DNA of 64,000 bases from Aquimarina aquimarini (GTDB taxonomy: Bacteria; Bacteroidota; Bacteroidia; Flavobacteriales; Flavobacteriaceae): NCBI RefSeq assembly GCF_900299535.1, contig NZ_OMKE01000035.1, forward strand, positions 94,200 to 158,199. Reading direction: 5' to 3'. The position numbers and the translations under genes were made by a program. Below the pieces are notes generated by a model. The model was not told the DNA's origin. It did no database searches and saw only the letters and a program-made list of their open reading frames with translations. Below, piece by piece: positions 7,857 to 19,600 of this stretch (the first letter of the stretch is position 1; every line of letters starts with the position of its first letter).

Positions 7857-10800
7857 ATGAAAAAAATAACTACTCTTCTCGTCCTACTAATTACTTTTTC
7901 TATATACGCCCAACAACCTTTTGATTGTGATGAAGGTAATTTTTATCAAGTGATCTCTGGTGTAATGAAAGCTTATGACCCTATCACGGGTTCATATTCT
8001 GATGGATTACATAGCTATTCTTCTTATAATGCGGGTGGATATAATGTGGTTGACAACTATTTATATGCTATCAAAAAAAGCGATAAACACTTACTGAGAA
8101 TAGCAAAAGACATGGTAGTTGACCTAGGAGCTGTAACTCCATCAGGAACAGTAGTCTTTGGTGGTGGATATGCAGCAGATGTTGATCCAGATGGAAACTT
8201 ATGGGTTTTTCAGAATACTACCAAAAATACGTTTCATAAAATAACAAATTTAAAAGATTATGACGGCACATCCTCTCCTGTTTTTGAGGTTATTACAGCT
8301 GATCAAACGTCCCCTAGTACATGTGCCGATATCGCATACATCAATGGTGCTTTTTATGGAGGTAGCAGAGGAAAATTATACAAATGGGATCTCTCATCTG
8401 GAACTCCTATGTTTTCTAGTAAAGATGTAACCAATCTTCCTAGTAGTACATTTGGAGCAGCTTATGCAGATGTCAATAATCGACTGTATTTATCAGACAA
8501 TAGTGGCGGACTTTATCTAATAAATGACTATACGAGTGATACTCCTACAGCAACATTACTAAATCTTACCGAAACTACAAACTCTAATGATGGCTTTAAA
8601 TGTGCTAGTGGTATTTCTCCCCTAGATAAAGATCAAGATGGTGCTTTGGATTCTATGGATATCGACAGCGATGGTGATGGAATCACAAATACCGTAGAAT
8701 GCAATGGTATAGACCCTTATGGGGATAGTGATGGTGATGACCTGTACAATTACCTAGATAATGATACTAGTGGTAACGGAGATAATGTTGTACAGGATGA
8801 TTTTGACAGAGACAGTGATGGGATTCCTGATTTCTTTGATATTGATTCTGATAACGATGGCATATATGATATTGTAGAGGCAGGACAAGGTGATAAAGAC
8901 TCTAATAATGACGGAATTTATAATGGACTAGATGCCAACTTTATAGACACAGATGCAGATGGATTAGCAGATGCTTTTGATCCAGATCAAACTGGTACAA
9001 ACCTACAACTAATTGATACCGATAATGACACTATCTATGATTGTTACGATATTGATTCTGATAATGATGGAATTGTAGACCTTATAGAAGGGCAAGATGC
9101 TACTTCTTATCTTGGATTATCTAATACCGATGTTGATAATGATGGATTAGATGATGCTTTTGATTCTGATTATGGAGGAACAACAAACGGTACAATCAAT
9201 ACAGATGGCACAGATACTTATGACCACCTCGATACAGATTCTGATAATAATGGTATATCAGATAGTACTGAAGCATATGACAGTGATGGTGATGGAGTTG
9301 CTGAAACTACTTTATCAGGAATTGATAATGACCAAGATGGGCTGGATGATAGCTTTGATTTAAGAAAAAGTAGTTTTTCTACTGATAATGGTGGGCAGAC
9401 TCCTGAGAGTTTTCCTATCCCAGAAATTTGCGATAGATATAATTATCTTGGTAGTTTCTCTACCGACGGAACCCCACAATATCTTGACGGGCAAGATGTC
9501 GTAACTCAAGAAACGATAGATATGATTAATGGCGCTTTGCCAGAAGGATATCCTGTACCTGATTTTAATCCACACTATATTACATCTGGATATGATACTG
9601 ATGTGGTGGTACAAGAACAAGCTGATATATGGGTTACTTTTGTAGGAGAAGGAGCGGGATATAGAAATACATTAGGGTTTTATACCTATGACACCAATAC
9701 TCCTTCTTCATCTATTCCAGCACCAGAAGATATTACGATTATTTTTCCTAACGTATCTGCAGTAGGTAGTGGTGGCGGGTTACAGATAGGCGATAAAGTA
9801 AAAATAGGAAGTTTCCCCCCAAATACGGGTATTGGATGGGTATTATTGGCCAATGCGTGGGAAAATAATTGTGTTGGAACAGGATACTGGCAATTATATT
9901 CTAATCCTGATTATAACCCAGAGAGCGATGCTACACTAAGGTATCATAATGTATTGCTATCAGATCCCGATAACGAAAGAATTATTTTAGGATTTGAAGA
10001 TATAAGAAGAGATTATGCCTCTTGTGATCAAGATTTTAATGATGCCTTATTCTATATCACAGCAAGTCCATACACCGCAATCACCACAGATAATTATGTA
10101 GATATTGATACTGCAACCGATGTAACTTCTGCTAATAACGGGGGATTAGAAAGCAACGGGGATTTAGCAAATCTGATCGCCCAACGAAATTTTAATCGTA
10201 CAAAAACAAACCGTGTTTTTAATACAAAAAAGGCACAACAAAAGTTTCAACCAAGTGTAAAATCATATAAATCCAGTAATGGCGAGGATTTAAGTACTTA
10301 TTTCCCAGAGACAGGAATCTTTAAAACAGAATCTACCTATGTATCGAGTCCTGATGATTTATTGGGGATCACAAATGCAAATGCTGTATTCTCTGTAGAT
10401 TACTATAACGGACAAGAAAGAGTGGCTGCTGCACTAGCAACATCAACAGAAGGAACTGTTTATGACCATTCAAAAACAATTTGTGATCGATTAAATGGCT
10501 CTAAGTTATTAGATGTAAGAACTGTAAACATAAAAAAGCATACTCTAATAAGTACAAGAATAGAGAGAGCTACTGGCGAAATAGAATACGCAATCGCTTT
10601 TTCTATCAAAAAAGGAGAATATGAAAATGAAATCTATAGTTTATGGAATATAGACAACTACCCAGAAGGAGATTATATTAATTTTCAAGTATGGGGAGGT
10701 TCTGTACCACAAGTTGCAAATATTGCAAATCATATTCTGGATTCCTTTTTAACAAATAAACCACTACGAAGTCATAAAACCAATAAAACAGTGCCTACAG

Positions 10801-11849
10801 TATTTGTAGAAAAAGGATCGTATCGTAATGGAAAACTCATACTTAATATCGTCAATAAATTTGGTGCAAGTCATATCAATTTCTCAGGAAACATAAGAGC
10901 AACCGAACTATCAGAAGAACGTAATATGACTCAAACAATAGCACTGTCTGGAGCTTATAATGAACAAATAAGCATAAATACTGGAAACCTTTTTGATATA
11001 GGATTCTCTATTGCAACAGAAGATTCCTCTCAACTAGATGCCCTTTACCTAGCCGATGGCCCTTGGGGTATAGATTATCTAGATCAGGGAGCAGTTATCC
11101 AAAATTTTGAGATCACACAACACAACCCAGAAATCAAAGACAATAGCTATACTATAGAACGTAATGCCGTAGTAGAAGGCGAAGTAAAAGAAACTATAAA
11201 CTTATTCAGAAATATTCTGGCAGGTGAACTTACACTGGATGTGTCTGATTATGATGCAATACAATTTGACATGCAAGCTGATAAGGATATAGAAATCATA
11301 TTAGTAACCGAAAATCTAACGGATTGGAATAATAGGCTGAGATATACAATTGATGCTTCTTCAGAAAATAAGACATATACCCTTTCTTTTTCTGATTTCT
11401 CTAACGGTAGCAAAAGTAAAGAGGGTATAGGAAATATACGAAGCGTTGTATTTTCTATTCAGGGAGATTACCAAAACTTCTCTCCATTCTATCTAGAGGT
11501 GGCTAATCTTGGTTTTACAAAAATACCAACGACTACTCCTGACCTTGAGCCTGAAAGTGAAAACGAAGAAATTGCTCTTGCAGAAACAATAGAACAAGTT
11601 ACAATAACTCAACTTAGCAATTACCCTAACCCATTCAAAAACAACACAACGATCCAAGTGCCTCATACACACGATGCATTAGAAATAACTGTAGTAGATA
11701 TGCTAGGAAGAATCGTTCGACAAGGAAGTATTGTGACCAATAATAATACTTTCATTTTTGAAACAAAAGACCTTACGTCTGGGGTATACTACTATATTCT
11801 CAGAGGAGATAACAAGCAACAATATAAAGGTAGTTTTTTGATACAATAA
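7857..11849 (+). CDS. Secreted T9SS protein with TSP3 repeats and DUF4114 domain (paralogue A)
   Basis: This protein has 1330 residues. A signal peptide covers residues 1-19 (cut after YAQ). Residues about 22-255 form a DUF6923-like propeller region ([28 protein letters not shown]). Residues about 257-500 hold many Asp-rich DxDxDGxxD calcium-binding TSP3-type repeats. About 585-745 is a DUF4114 domain ([19 protein letters not shown]). A unique region of about 450 residues follows, and 1253-1330 is a type A T9SS sorting domain (NYPNPF, GVYYYILRG, KGSFLIQ). It should be exported and surface-attached or released. Asp-rich repeats suggest Ca2+-dependent stiffness. A colinear paralogue is encoded at 41430. 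A strong terminator follows. Confidence 0.9.
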   Translation: MKKITTLLVLLITFSIYAQQPFDCDEGNFYQVISGVMKAYDPITGSYSDGLHSYSSYNAGGYNVVDNYLYAIKKSDKHLLRIAKDMVVDLGAVTPSGTVVFGGGYAADVDPDGNLWVFQNTTKNTFHKITNLKDYDGTSSPVFEVITADQTSPSTCADIAYINGAFYGGSRGKLYKWDLSSGTPMFSSKDVTNLPSSTFGAAYADVNNRLYLSDNSGGLYLINDYTSDTPTATLLNLTETTNSNDGFKCASGISPLDKDQDGALDSMDIDSDGDGITNTVECNGIDPYGDSDGDDLYNYLDNDTSGNGDNVVQDDFDRDSDGIPDFFDIDSDNDGIYDIVEAGQGDKDSNNDGIYNGLDANFIDTDADGLADAFDPDQTGTNLQLIDTDNDTIYDCYDIDSDNDGIVDLIEGQDATSYLGLSNTDVDNDGLDDAFDSDYGGTTNGTINTDGTDTYDHLDTDSDNNGISDSTEAYDSDGDGVAETTLSGIDNDQDGLDDSFDLRKSSFSTDNGGQTPESFPIPEICDRYNYLGSFSTDGTPQYLDGQDVVTQETIDMINGALPEGYPVPDFNPHYITSGYDTDVVVQEQADIWVTFVGEGAGYRNTLGFYTYDTNTPSSSIPAPEDITIIFPNVSAVGSGGGLQIGDKVKIGSFPPNTGIGWVLLANAWENNCVGTGYWQLYSNPDYNPESDATLRYHNVLLSDPDNERIILGFEDIRRDYASCDQDFNDALFYITASPYTAITTDNYVDIDTATDVTSANNGGLESNGDLANLIAQRNFNRTKTNRVFNTKKAQQKFQPSVKSYKSSNGEDLSTYFPETGIFKTESTYVSSPDDLLGITNANAVFSVDYYNGQERVAAALATSTEGTVYDHSKTICDRLNGSKLLDVRTVNIKKHTLISTRIERATGEIEYAIAFSIKKGEYENEIYSLWNIDNYPEGDYINFQVWGGSVPQVANIANHILDSFLTNKPLRSHKTNKTVPTVFVEKGSYRNGKLILNIVNKFGASHINFSGNIRATELSEERNMTQTIALSGAYNEQISINTGNLFDIGFSIATEDSSQLDALYLADGPWGIDYLDQGAVIQNFEITQHNPEIKDNSYTIERNAVVEGEVKETINLFRNILAGELTLDVSDYDAIQFDMQADKDIEIILVTENLTDWNNRLRYTIDASSENKTYTLSFSDFSNGSKSKEGIGNIRSVVFSIQGDYQNFSPFYLEVANLGFTKIPTTTPDLEPESENEEIALAETIEQVTITQLSNYPNPFKNNTTIQVPHTHDALEITVVDMLGRIVRQGSIVTNNNTFIFETKDLTSGVYYYILRGDNKQQYKGSFLIQ

Positions 11850-11882
11850 TTATTAAGATTGGTTTTTTTTCAGGATTTGGGT

Positions 11883-11929
11883 AATAGCGAGGATAATTAT
11901 ACATATTATCCTCGTTATTTTTTATTTTT
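11883..11929 (+). terminator. Intrinsic terminator after paralogue A
   Basis: A 15-bp stem (AATAGCGAGGATAAT pairing with ATTATCCTCGTTATT, one G-U) with a 6-base loop is followed by a T-rich run. It lies 34 bp downstream of the stop at 11849. Confidence 0.85.
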
Positions 11930-11957
11930 CTACCAAACCTCAAAAAAATCAATAACT

Positions 11958-12090
11958 AACACATAATCAATAAGTTAAATCTATTTCCTTTCTTTTTATT
12001 CTTAGTAGATCAGAATACAATTCTCATATTTTTTTATTTTTTTTTTAGCCAGTTTCAAAAAATGGTACTTGTGCGCTGTAATATTGCATA
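11958..12090. repeat. RHS-operon leader repeat, copy A
   Basis: The core from about 12002 to 12090 (TAGATCAGAATACAATTCTC, then a long T-rich tract, then CCAGTTTCAAAAAATGGTAC and CTGTAATATTGCATA) recurs at 30890-30970 with few changes, and weaker similarity extends upstream on both sides. Copy A forms the 5' leader of the RHS operon starting at 12213. Copy B has no RHS operon behind it. The sequence may be an old promoter or leader duplicated with the cassette region. The rest of 11850-12212 holds only the terminator and AT-rich DNA. Confidence 0.8.
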
Positions 12091-12212
12091 AGAAATTTAG
12101 TCCAATGACACAGATTTATAAAAAACCATTTTTTGCAACCTTGATTTATCTTAAAAAATCTATTAAAGTAAATCAATTATCAAAAAAATAAATCTGCCTT
12201 TAAATTATTTGT

Positions 12213-15200
12213 ATGAAAAAACGACTTTTAGGTATTCTAATTCTGGTACATGCTATGACTTTTGGTCAAGAAATTACTGGATCCAACCCTCTTAAAGAAA
12301 CTTTACAGGTTTTTCCAGTTACACCAGAAGCATCTTCACTAGGTAGCTATGGGAATGTTCCTGTAAATTTAGCTTCTGGTAAAATCAACTACACAGTTCC
12401 TCTTTATACTATAAAAATTGGTGATTTTGAATGGCCAATCTATTTATCTTACAATTATAATGGGTTAATCACAGAGGAAGATCACCCAATGACAGGAATG
12501 GGTTGGGACCTTATCGCAAATGGATATATCATTAGGCAAGTTCGCGGTATGGATGATGATTTTGGTAATCAAGCATACAAAGACAATACTATTGTCCCTT
12601 TTTTAAAAGGAGATTTTAACCATCTTTCACTGGCAGAAGTTGATAAAATTCGATATCAGATATATGACAATGTAGCCAACAGAAATTATGATAGTCAACA
12701 AGACAAATATAGTATCAATGTTCCTGGATTAGATGGTAGTTTTGTCTATAATGAAAAAGGAGATATTGTATTCATTAATTATAAAAATTATAACATTGTT
12801 AAAACTGCTAATACCTTTAAAATCACAAATGAAAAAGGGATTATCTATCATTTTGATATATTTGAAACAGCAACCTATGATTATTATGCTTTCAATGAGA
12901 CAGTAAGCTACTCTGTTCCTGTAAACTATTTATTAACCAAAGTACAGTTGCCCAATAATAAAGGGAATATTGTTTTTGAATATGCTCCTACAGAAGTATA
13001 TACCAAACGAGTAGTATCAGAATCTCAAACATCAGGAGTGGCTGTAGCTACAGAAACCAAAACAGGATATACTTTTGGAACACTAACCCGTAATAGACTT
13101 AATAAAATCATTTTCCCTAATGGAGAAGTAAGGCTTAGCACTACTAGTTCTATAGATGAAAGTATTGCTACTTTAGCCCTAAATAATATCTCTGTATGGA
13201 ACAATAGTAAACAAATTGTTAACTATGATTTTACCTATGATAGGCCTGACAAAAATAGAAAAACACTCATAAAAATAATCAAAAGCAATGCAGAAATGAC
13301 TCTCCCATGGTATGAGTTTATATATCATTATTACCCCACAAATCTTCCTATCAAAGATAATTACAAAACTCAGGATTTTTGGGGATACTATAATGGTAAT
13401 AGAAATTCATTGCTAGGTGGTGGTCGAGGAATTGTTCCTGAAAAAACCATCTCAGGAGCCTTAAAAGAAATTAAATACCCCACAGAAGGATCTACTAAAA
13501 TTTTTTATGAGCAAAACAGCTTAGGGTCCAGTATTGTAAATACTTCAAATTGTAGTTATTCTCATAATAAAGTAAAAAGTGGAGGTTTCCAAGCCACTCC
13601 TGGTGGTGATCAAAGAATGATCGATGAAATTATTGAAGTTCCAAAAAATAGTGTAATTAGTGTTTACGCCAGAGTTATTTTGGGAGAAGGAGCAGATAAT
13701 AACCATTTTGGCGCAGAAGCTCAACTTCAAATTAAAACAGATTCTGGAAGCTGCGGTTATAATAAGGTTAATATGGACTTTTCTATATTTGGAGAAACCA
13801 TCTCTTGTAACCAAACTAGGGATTGTAAAGATTATTATTCTGAACATAATGAAAAATTAGGGTACACACGAGATGGAAAAGTTCGTATTACTGGTAGACT
13901 ATGGGCTCCTGTTGGCACATCGGCTAGAGTACGATACATAATAAATTATGGTACAATGAATGGTGGAGAAATTAGCCATAGATATGTTGGAGGAATACGA
14001 GTAAAGAGCACAATCGATTATGATAATAATGGCAACCAAATCCGTAAAGATTATAAATATATCCTTGAGGACGGGAAGCCAAGTGGTATTTTAGTTGGCT
14101 CACCTGCATCTTTTGAATATAGGACTACAGAAAGAAAAAACAATCATTCTGTCAAAAAAACCCATAGGGTTGCCAAAAGCATGCAAGATTTCACTAGTTA
14201 TCAAGGAGCTCCCATATTATATAGACGAGTAGAAGTTTTAGAAAATTATGGCCATAACGGAAAAACAGTAAATCATTATTCTTCATTTACAAACGGAGGA
14301 GGAGGATTTCCTTATGTTACACCAATAAATAATGACTGGAAAAAAGGAAAACTCTTAAAGTCTGAAGTATTCAAAAAGGGGAACAAACCAAATGGTCCTA
14401 CATATATAAAGCAGAAAGAAACCATAAATGAATATGAAGAAGTATTTCCTTTTGGTAGAAGTATACAAAGTACCAAAAAAGCTTATGGAATGGCTGTTTC
14501 CCGTATAATGTATAGATATAAGGGAGAGGGAAGTCATTTTGTTCTGCAAGAAGATATTTCACAAGATTATGTTAAGAGTTTTTATGTAGACTATCCCAAA
14601 GAGTATAAATTAAAGAAAACAACTACCCATGAGTTTTTTAACCTCAATAATTCAACCACAGACACATTAACCAATGAGGTTGTATACGCATATGATCACC
14701 CATATGGTCAACTTAAAACGCAAACCGTAAAAGATAGTAAAGGTTCTACCATTGCAACTACTTATAGATATCCATATGATATCAATACAAGTAGTAATAA
14801 TGCTTTGATTTCTCAAAACAGGATTAGTACTCCGTTGACTGTACAAAGCAAAAAAAATGGAAACACACTTTTTACTCAAACTACAACCTTTAAAAGGTGG
14901 GGAGGTGAAATTCTTCTTCCTGAAATTACCAAAACAATCAAAAAAGATCTTACACCTGTATCACAAATTGTATATCACAGCTATGATAATCAAGGATACC
15001 CTCTAGAGGTATCTGAAGATAGTGGCATACACATACTATTTGTTTGGGGGTATAACAATACGCAACCAATTCTAAAAATCGATAATTCCAGTTATACAGG
15101 TATGCCTAATACTGCAATGAGTTTGATTACGCAATTAAAAACCTTATCAGATACAGAGACAACAGTGACAGGGGAAACCAATATGAGAAATCTGTTTAAT

Positions 15201-16565
15201 CAACTTAGAAATCATTCTTATTTTAAAAATTCTCAAATAACAGGCTATACTTACAACCCTTTAATAGGAGTAAGCAGTCAAACGGATCCCAAAGGATACA
15301 CCACTTATTATAAGTATGACTCGTTTAATCGCCTTCAATATATTTTAGACAAAAATCAAAATATAATTAAAAAAATAAATTATAATTATGAGAACCAACT
15401 AATTAGTCAGCACGGCGCATTAACTATATTCCATACGAGACCTCTTGTTCCCGAAAAACCAATTATTTTTTCTACAAGATTATCTGGGGATACTAGTAAA
15501 TTTATATATACTTGGTATATAGATAATATCAAAGAAGAATGTAATGTAAATAGTACTTCATTTACCAAAACTTTTACTAATGAAGGAGTTTTTGCAATTA
15601 CTGTTATCGTTTATGATCCTAACACCAAAATTTCTGTTACAAAAACCATTACTGTTGATGTAAAATATCCTCCATTACTACAGCCTTTACTGAGTGATAA
15701 TCACCCACACATACTCAAGAACACACAGACTACATATACTGTCTCTAATATTGGGGGAGGATCTGGTCGTTATAAATATGAATGGTATCTCAACAACATA
15801 AAACAAAGCAATAACACTGCAAAGTATTCGTATAATTTTCCTTCTCATGGTACGTATACCGTATACTGTAAAGTTATTGATATCAAAACTAATAAATCAA
15901 TCGATAGTAATGCAAGAACATTACATGTTTACAATCCTATTACTATAACGATAAGTTCTCCTACTCATATTGTTAAAGGAACCTCAGTAACCTTTAAGGC
16001 TAATACTTATAACGGATCAGGAAATTATAAGTATGAATGGTATCTAAACAATGTAAAACAAAGTACTACTACAAACAATTTTTCTTATAGACATTTAACA
16101 CCAGGAAGTTATAAGATAAAAGTAAAAACAATTGATAACTTGATACGCCCTACTCATTATAAGTGGAGCAGTGATCGAACCATTTATGTATATAACCCAA
16201 TGAGAGTTAGTGCTACTCCTGGTTCAGGATTTATTAGTAACACTAATAGAAGTGTCACATTTAGACCAAATACCCCAACAGGTGGTTCTGGTCACAATAC
16301 CCGATCAAATTGGAAGCTAAGAAAAATATCAAATCCTTCTTGGCAACGTACACTATCTAGTAATGGTCCTACCTATACTTTTGGAATTAGTGAAAATGGT
16401 GAATATGAAGTTACTATAGACTATACCGACACACGCACTGGACAGAAAGTAACATTACTTATGCCTGTCATTGTAAATAGAACCAGTGGCGGTGGTAACG
16501 GCGGCGGCAACGGTGGTGGTGGCGATGGCGGCGGCGGTAATGGCGGTGGTGACGGACAATGGTAA
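12213..16565 (+). CDS. RHS-partner secreted protein with SpvB/YD-like body, PKD-like domains and Gly-rich tail
   Basis: This protein has 1450 residues with a signal peptide ending at FGQ (about residue 19). The N-terminal part (GNVPVNLASGKINYTVPL, GMGWDLIANG) matches the shell-building start of RHS/SpvB-like proteins, and YD-like repeats follow to about residue 1070 (DPKGYTTYYKYDSFNRL). Residues about 1080-1420 form several PKD/Ig-like domains with the recurrent YKYEWYLNN motif. The last 28 residues are almost only Gly, Asn and Asp, encoded by an unusually GC-rich run. It lies 49 bp before the DUF6443 RHS gene. This large-protein/RHS-protein pairing is common in Bacteroidetes. I infer it forms part of the toxin shell or delivery structure. 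Confidence 0.82.
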   Translation: MKKRLLGILILVHAMTFGQEITGSNPLKETLQVFPVTPEASSLGSYGNVPVNLASGKINYTVPLYTIKIGDFEWPIYLSYNYNGLITEEDHPMTGMGWDLIANGYIIRQVRGMDDDFGNQAYKDNTIVPFLKGDFNHLSLAEVDKIRYQIYDNVANRNYDSQQDKYSINVPGLDGSFVYNEKGDIVFINYKNYNIVKTANTFKITNEKGIIYHFDIFETATYDYYAFNETVSYSVPVNYLLTKVQLPNNKGNIVFEYAPTEVYTKRVVSESQTSGVAVATETKTGYTFGTLTRNRLNKIIFPNGEVRLSTTSSIDESIATLALNNISVWNNSKQIVNYDFTYDRPDKNRKTLIKIIKSNAEMTLPWYEFIYHYYPTNLPIKDNYKTQDFWGYYNGNRNSLLGGGRGIVPEKTISGALKEIKYPTEGSTKIFYEQNSLGSSIVNTSNCSYSHNKVKSGGFQATPGGDQRMIDEIIEVPKNSVISVYARVILGEGADNNHFGAEAQLQIKTDSGSCGYNKVNMDFSIFGETISCNQTRDCKDYYSEHNEKLGYTRDGKVRITGRLWAPVGTSARVRYIINYGTMNGGEISHRYVGGIRVKSTIDYDNNGNQIRKDYKYILEDGKPSGILVGSPASFEYRTTERKNNHSVKKTHRVAKSMQDFTSYQGAPILYRRVEVLENYGHNGKTVNHYSSFTNGGGGFPYVTPINNDWKKGKLLKSEVFKKGNKPNGPTYIKQKETINEYEEVFPFGRSIQSTKKAYGMAVSRIMYRYKGEGSHFVLQEDISQDYVKSFYVDYPKEYKLKKTTTHEFFNLNNSTTDTLTNEVVYAYDHPYGQLKTQTVKDSKGSTIATTYRYPYDINTSSNNALISQNRISTPLTVQSKKNGNTLFTQTTTFKRWGGEILLPEITKTIKKDLTPVSQIVYHSYDNQGYPLEVSEDSGIHILFVWGYNNTQPILKIDNSSYTGMPNTAMSLITQLKTLSDTETTVTGETNMRNLFNQLRNHSYFKNSQITGYTYNPLIGVSSQTDPKGYTTYYKYDSFNRLQYILDKNQNIIKKINYNYENQLISQHGALTIFHTRPLVPEKPIIFSTRLSGDTSKFIYTWYIDNIKEECNVNSTSFTKTFTNEGVFAITVIVYDPNTKISVTKTITVDVKYPPLLQPLLSDNHPHILKNTQTTYTVSNIGGGSGRYKYEWYLNNIKQSNNTAKYSYNFPSHGTYTVYCKVIDIKTNKSIDSNARTLHVYNPITITISSPTHIVKGTSVTFKANTYNGSGNYKYEWYLNNVKQSTTTNNFSYRHLTPGSYKIKVKTIDNLIRPTHYKWSSDRTIYVYNPMRVSATPGSGFISNTNRSVTFRPNTPTGGSGHNTRSNWKLRKISNPSWQRTLSSNGPTYTFGISENGEYEVTIDYTDTRTGQKVTLLMPVIVNRTSGGGNGGGNGGGGDGGGGNGGGDGQW

Positions 16566-16614
16566 TCCCAAATCAAAAAAACAAAAGTTGAAAATGACTT
16601 AAAAAAATAAACTG

Positions 16615-19600
16615 ATGAAAACACATATTATATATATCATCCTATTCTTTTTGGGGATACAATTGCAAGCTCAAGTCTTATCAGACAAAAACTTTATATT
16701 CACAATGGTTCCACAGGTAGCAACCTCCATCTCAAGTCTAAAAAATGCAAATTGTAACACTATAGATGATGCAAGTGGTGCTATTGAGACCATAACATAT
16801 TATGATGGTTTAGGCAGGCCAATACAAACAAGAGCAATCATAGCATCTATTAATCAAAAAGATATTGTTTCTCATATCTCTTACAACCCAAATGGTAAGC
16901 AAGACAAACAATACCTACCTTTTGAAGATATTAATGCATATACGGCAGGAACTTATAAAGTTGTTGATGTAGATACAGTTATTAATCAATATTACAAAAA
17001 CACTTATCCAGATGATTTCTCTGGGATAATTAACCTCTCAGATATCAATGCGTATTCAGAAAGTGTTTTTGAATCCTCTCCTCTAAATCGTGTATTAGAA
17101 CAAGCGGCTCCTGGTACAGCATGGAAAGCAGATCCTGCTAATGATACGGATCATACTATCAAATATGAAATCAATACTAATATCGCAAATAAGATTGTGT
17201 ATTTTAAAGTAACCTTTAATAATCCCAATAATACTGAAGCTCCAACTTTGATAAAAGATGGATTTTATACTGCAAATCAATTATACATTTCGATCATAAA
17301 AGATGAAAATTGGCAGCCTGGACAGACGCATCCTGATGACCATACTACCAAAGAGTATAAAGATAAACAAGGTAGAGTAATTCTAAAAACAACCTATAAT
17401 GCTGGCATAGCTCACGATACGTATTATGTATATGATGATTATGGTAACCTTACTTATGTCATTCCGCCTAAAGTAACTACCAATGATGGCGTATCTACTA
17501 TAGAGCTATCAGAGTTATGTTACCAATACAAATACGATTATAGAAATCGATTGATAGAAAAGAAGGTTCCTGGTAAAGGATGGGAGTATATTGTATACAA
17601 TAATTTGAACCTGCCAGTGATGGTTCAAGATACCCTTTTAAAACAAAAAAATCAATGGCTCTTTACCAAATATGATGCCTTTGGCAGAGTAGCCTATACA
17701 GGTAAAATAAAAATTACTGGTAAGACAAGAGTTCAGTTACAAACAGAAGCCACTAATTTTATCACAAACCTATGGGTCGTTAAAAAAAATGCTAACACTA
17801 TTGGGGGTATATCTATGCATTATGATGATGGAGGATACCCAAAAGTTACTACTAGTGAGGTATTAACCATTAATTATTATGATGACTATGAGTTCTTAGG
17901 TACTACTCCCGCACAAGCTTTTATACAACCCGCTACTGTTTATGGTGAACCAACTGTAAATACTACCAAATCATTACCTACAGGAAGTAAAGTAAAAGTT
18001 CTAGACACGAATGACTGGATTACTACGGTAAGTTATTATGATAAAAAAGGACGTGCTATTTATGTTGCAAGCAAAAATGAGTACCTTAGCGTTACTGATG
18101 TTATAGAAACACAATTAGATTTTGTAGGTAAAGTGAAACAGAGTAAAACAACACATACCAAAGATACCAATACTCCTATTGTAACTATAGACACTTTTAC
18201 GTATGACCATATGGGTAGGTTTCTTACACAAAGACAGTGTATAGAAGACCTGACTGGCACCAACTGTACCACCAATACTAATAATCTGCCTACTCCACCC
18301 CAAACAATAACAATATCAACTCCTGTTACAGAAACTCAGAATCATATAGCACAAAGACAGATCCTACTAGCTAATGGATTTAATTTTTCTGGAGCAGTTA
18401 ATAAAAATTTCTCAGCTCAAATTAGAAGTCAAGAAACAACAGGAGAATTAATCGTATCAAATACCTATGATGCCTTGGGGCAATTAGCATCCAAATCAGT
18501 AGGAGGAGTATTACAAGATATATCCTATGATTACAATGTACGGGGATGGTTGAAATCGATCAATAACGGAGCTACAGACAACGGTGATTTATTTGGATTT
18601 AAAATCAATTATAATACCCCAGAACATGGGGCTACTGCCCTGTATAACGGAAACATTAGTGAAACCCAGTGGCAAACTGCCAATGATCATACACAACGAT
18701 GGTATACCTATTCTTATGATGCATTAAATAGAATTAACAGTGCTACAGGCAATACTACTAATTACAACCTGAGTAATGTTACCTATGATAAGATGGGTAA
18801 TATAAAATCCCTAACCCGAAACGGTTTTCAAAATGGGGCTAGCTATACAGGTATGGATATCCTTACCTACCATTATGATGCAGGTAATAAGCTACAAAAG
18901 GTGGTTGATACAGGTAATAAATCCTATGGATTTAAAGATGGTACAAATACTCAAGAAGATTACCGATATGATGCCAATGGGAATTTATATATGGATTTTA
19001 ATAAAGATATAGGAGGAATCCTATACAATCATTTAAATCTACCAACACGTATAAATGTAGATGCTGCAAGAAAATATATACGTTACATCTATGATGCAAC
19101 AGGAGTAAAGCAAAAAAAGATTGTAACAGAACCTAACAAGCCTAAAGTTATAACCGCCTACACAGGTAATTACGTCTATAAAAATGGTGCACTCCAGTAT
19201 TTTAGCACACCCGAAGGGTATGCAACTCCAAATGGTACAGGATATCGATATGTGTACAATTATAAAGACCATTTAGGGAATACGCGTTTAAGTTACACCA
19301 AAAATGATGCAGGTACTCCTGAGATTGTAGAAGAATCGAATTATTATCCCTTTGGATTAACTCATAAAGGATATAACAGTTCTGTATCTTCTTTAGGAAA
19401 CTCTACAGCGCAATTATTAAAGTTTGGAGGGAAAGAACAACAAGATGAACTTGGTTTAAACACCTATGATTTTGGAGCAAGATTTTATGACCCTGCTGTA
19501 GGCAGATGGTTTACTCCTGATGCTTTAGCTGAAAAATATTATTCTACTTCTCCATATACCTATGCACTTAACAATCCTGTAATTTATATTGATCCAGATG

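Noticed and set aside
7676..7924. 82-residue plus-strand open frame before the DUF4114 protein
   Set aside because: It overlaps the certain signal-peptide start at 7857 in another frame, has no conserved motif and lies in AT-rich leader DNA.
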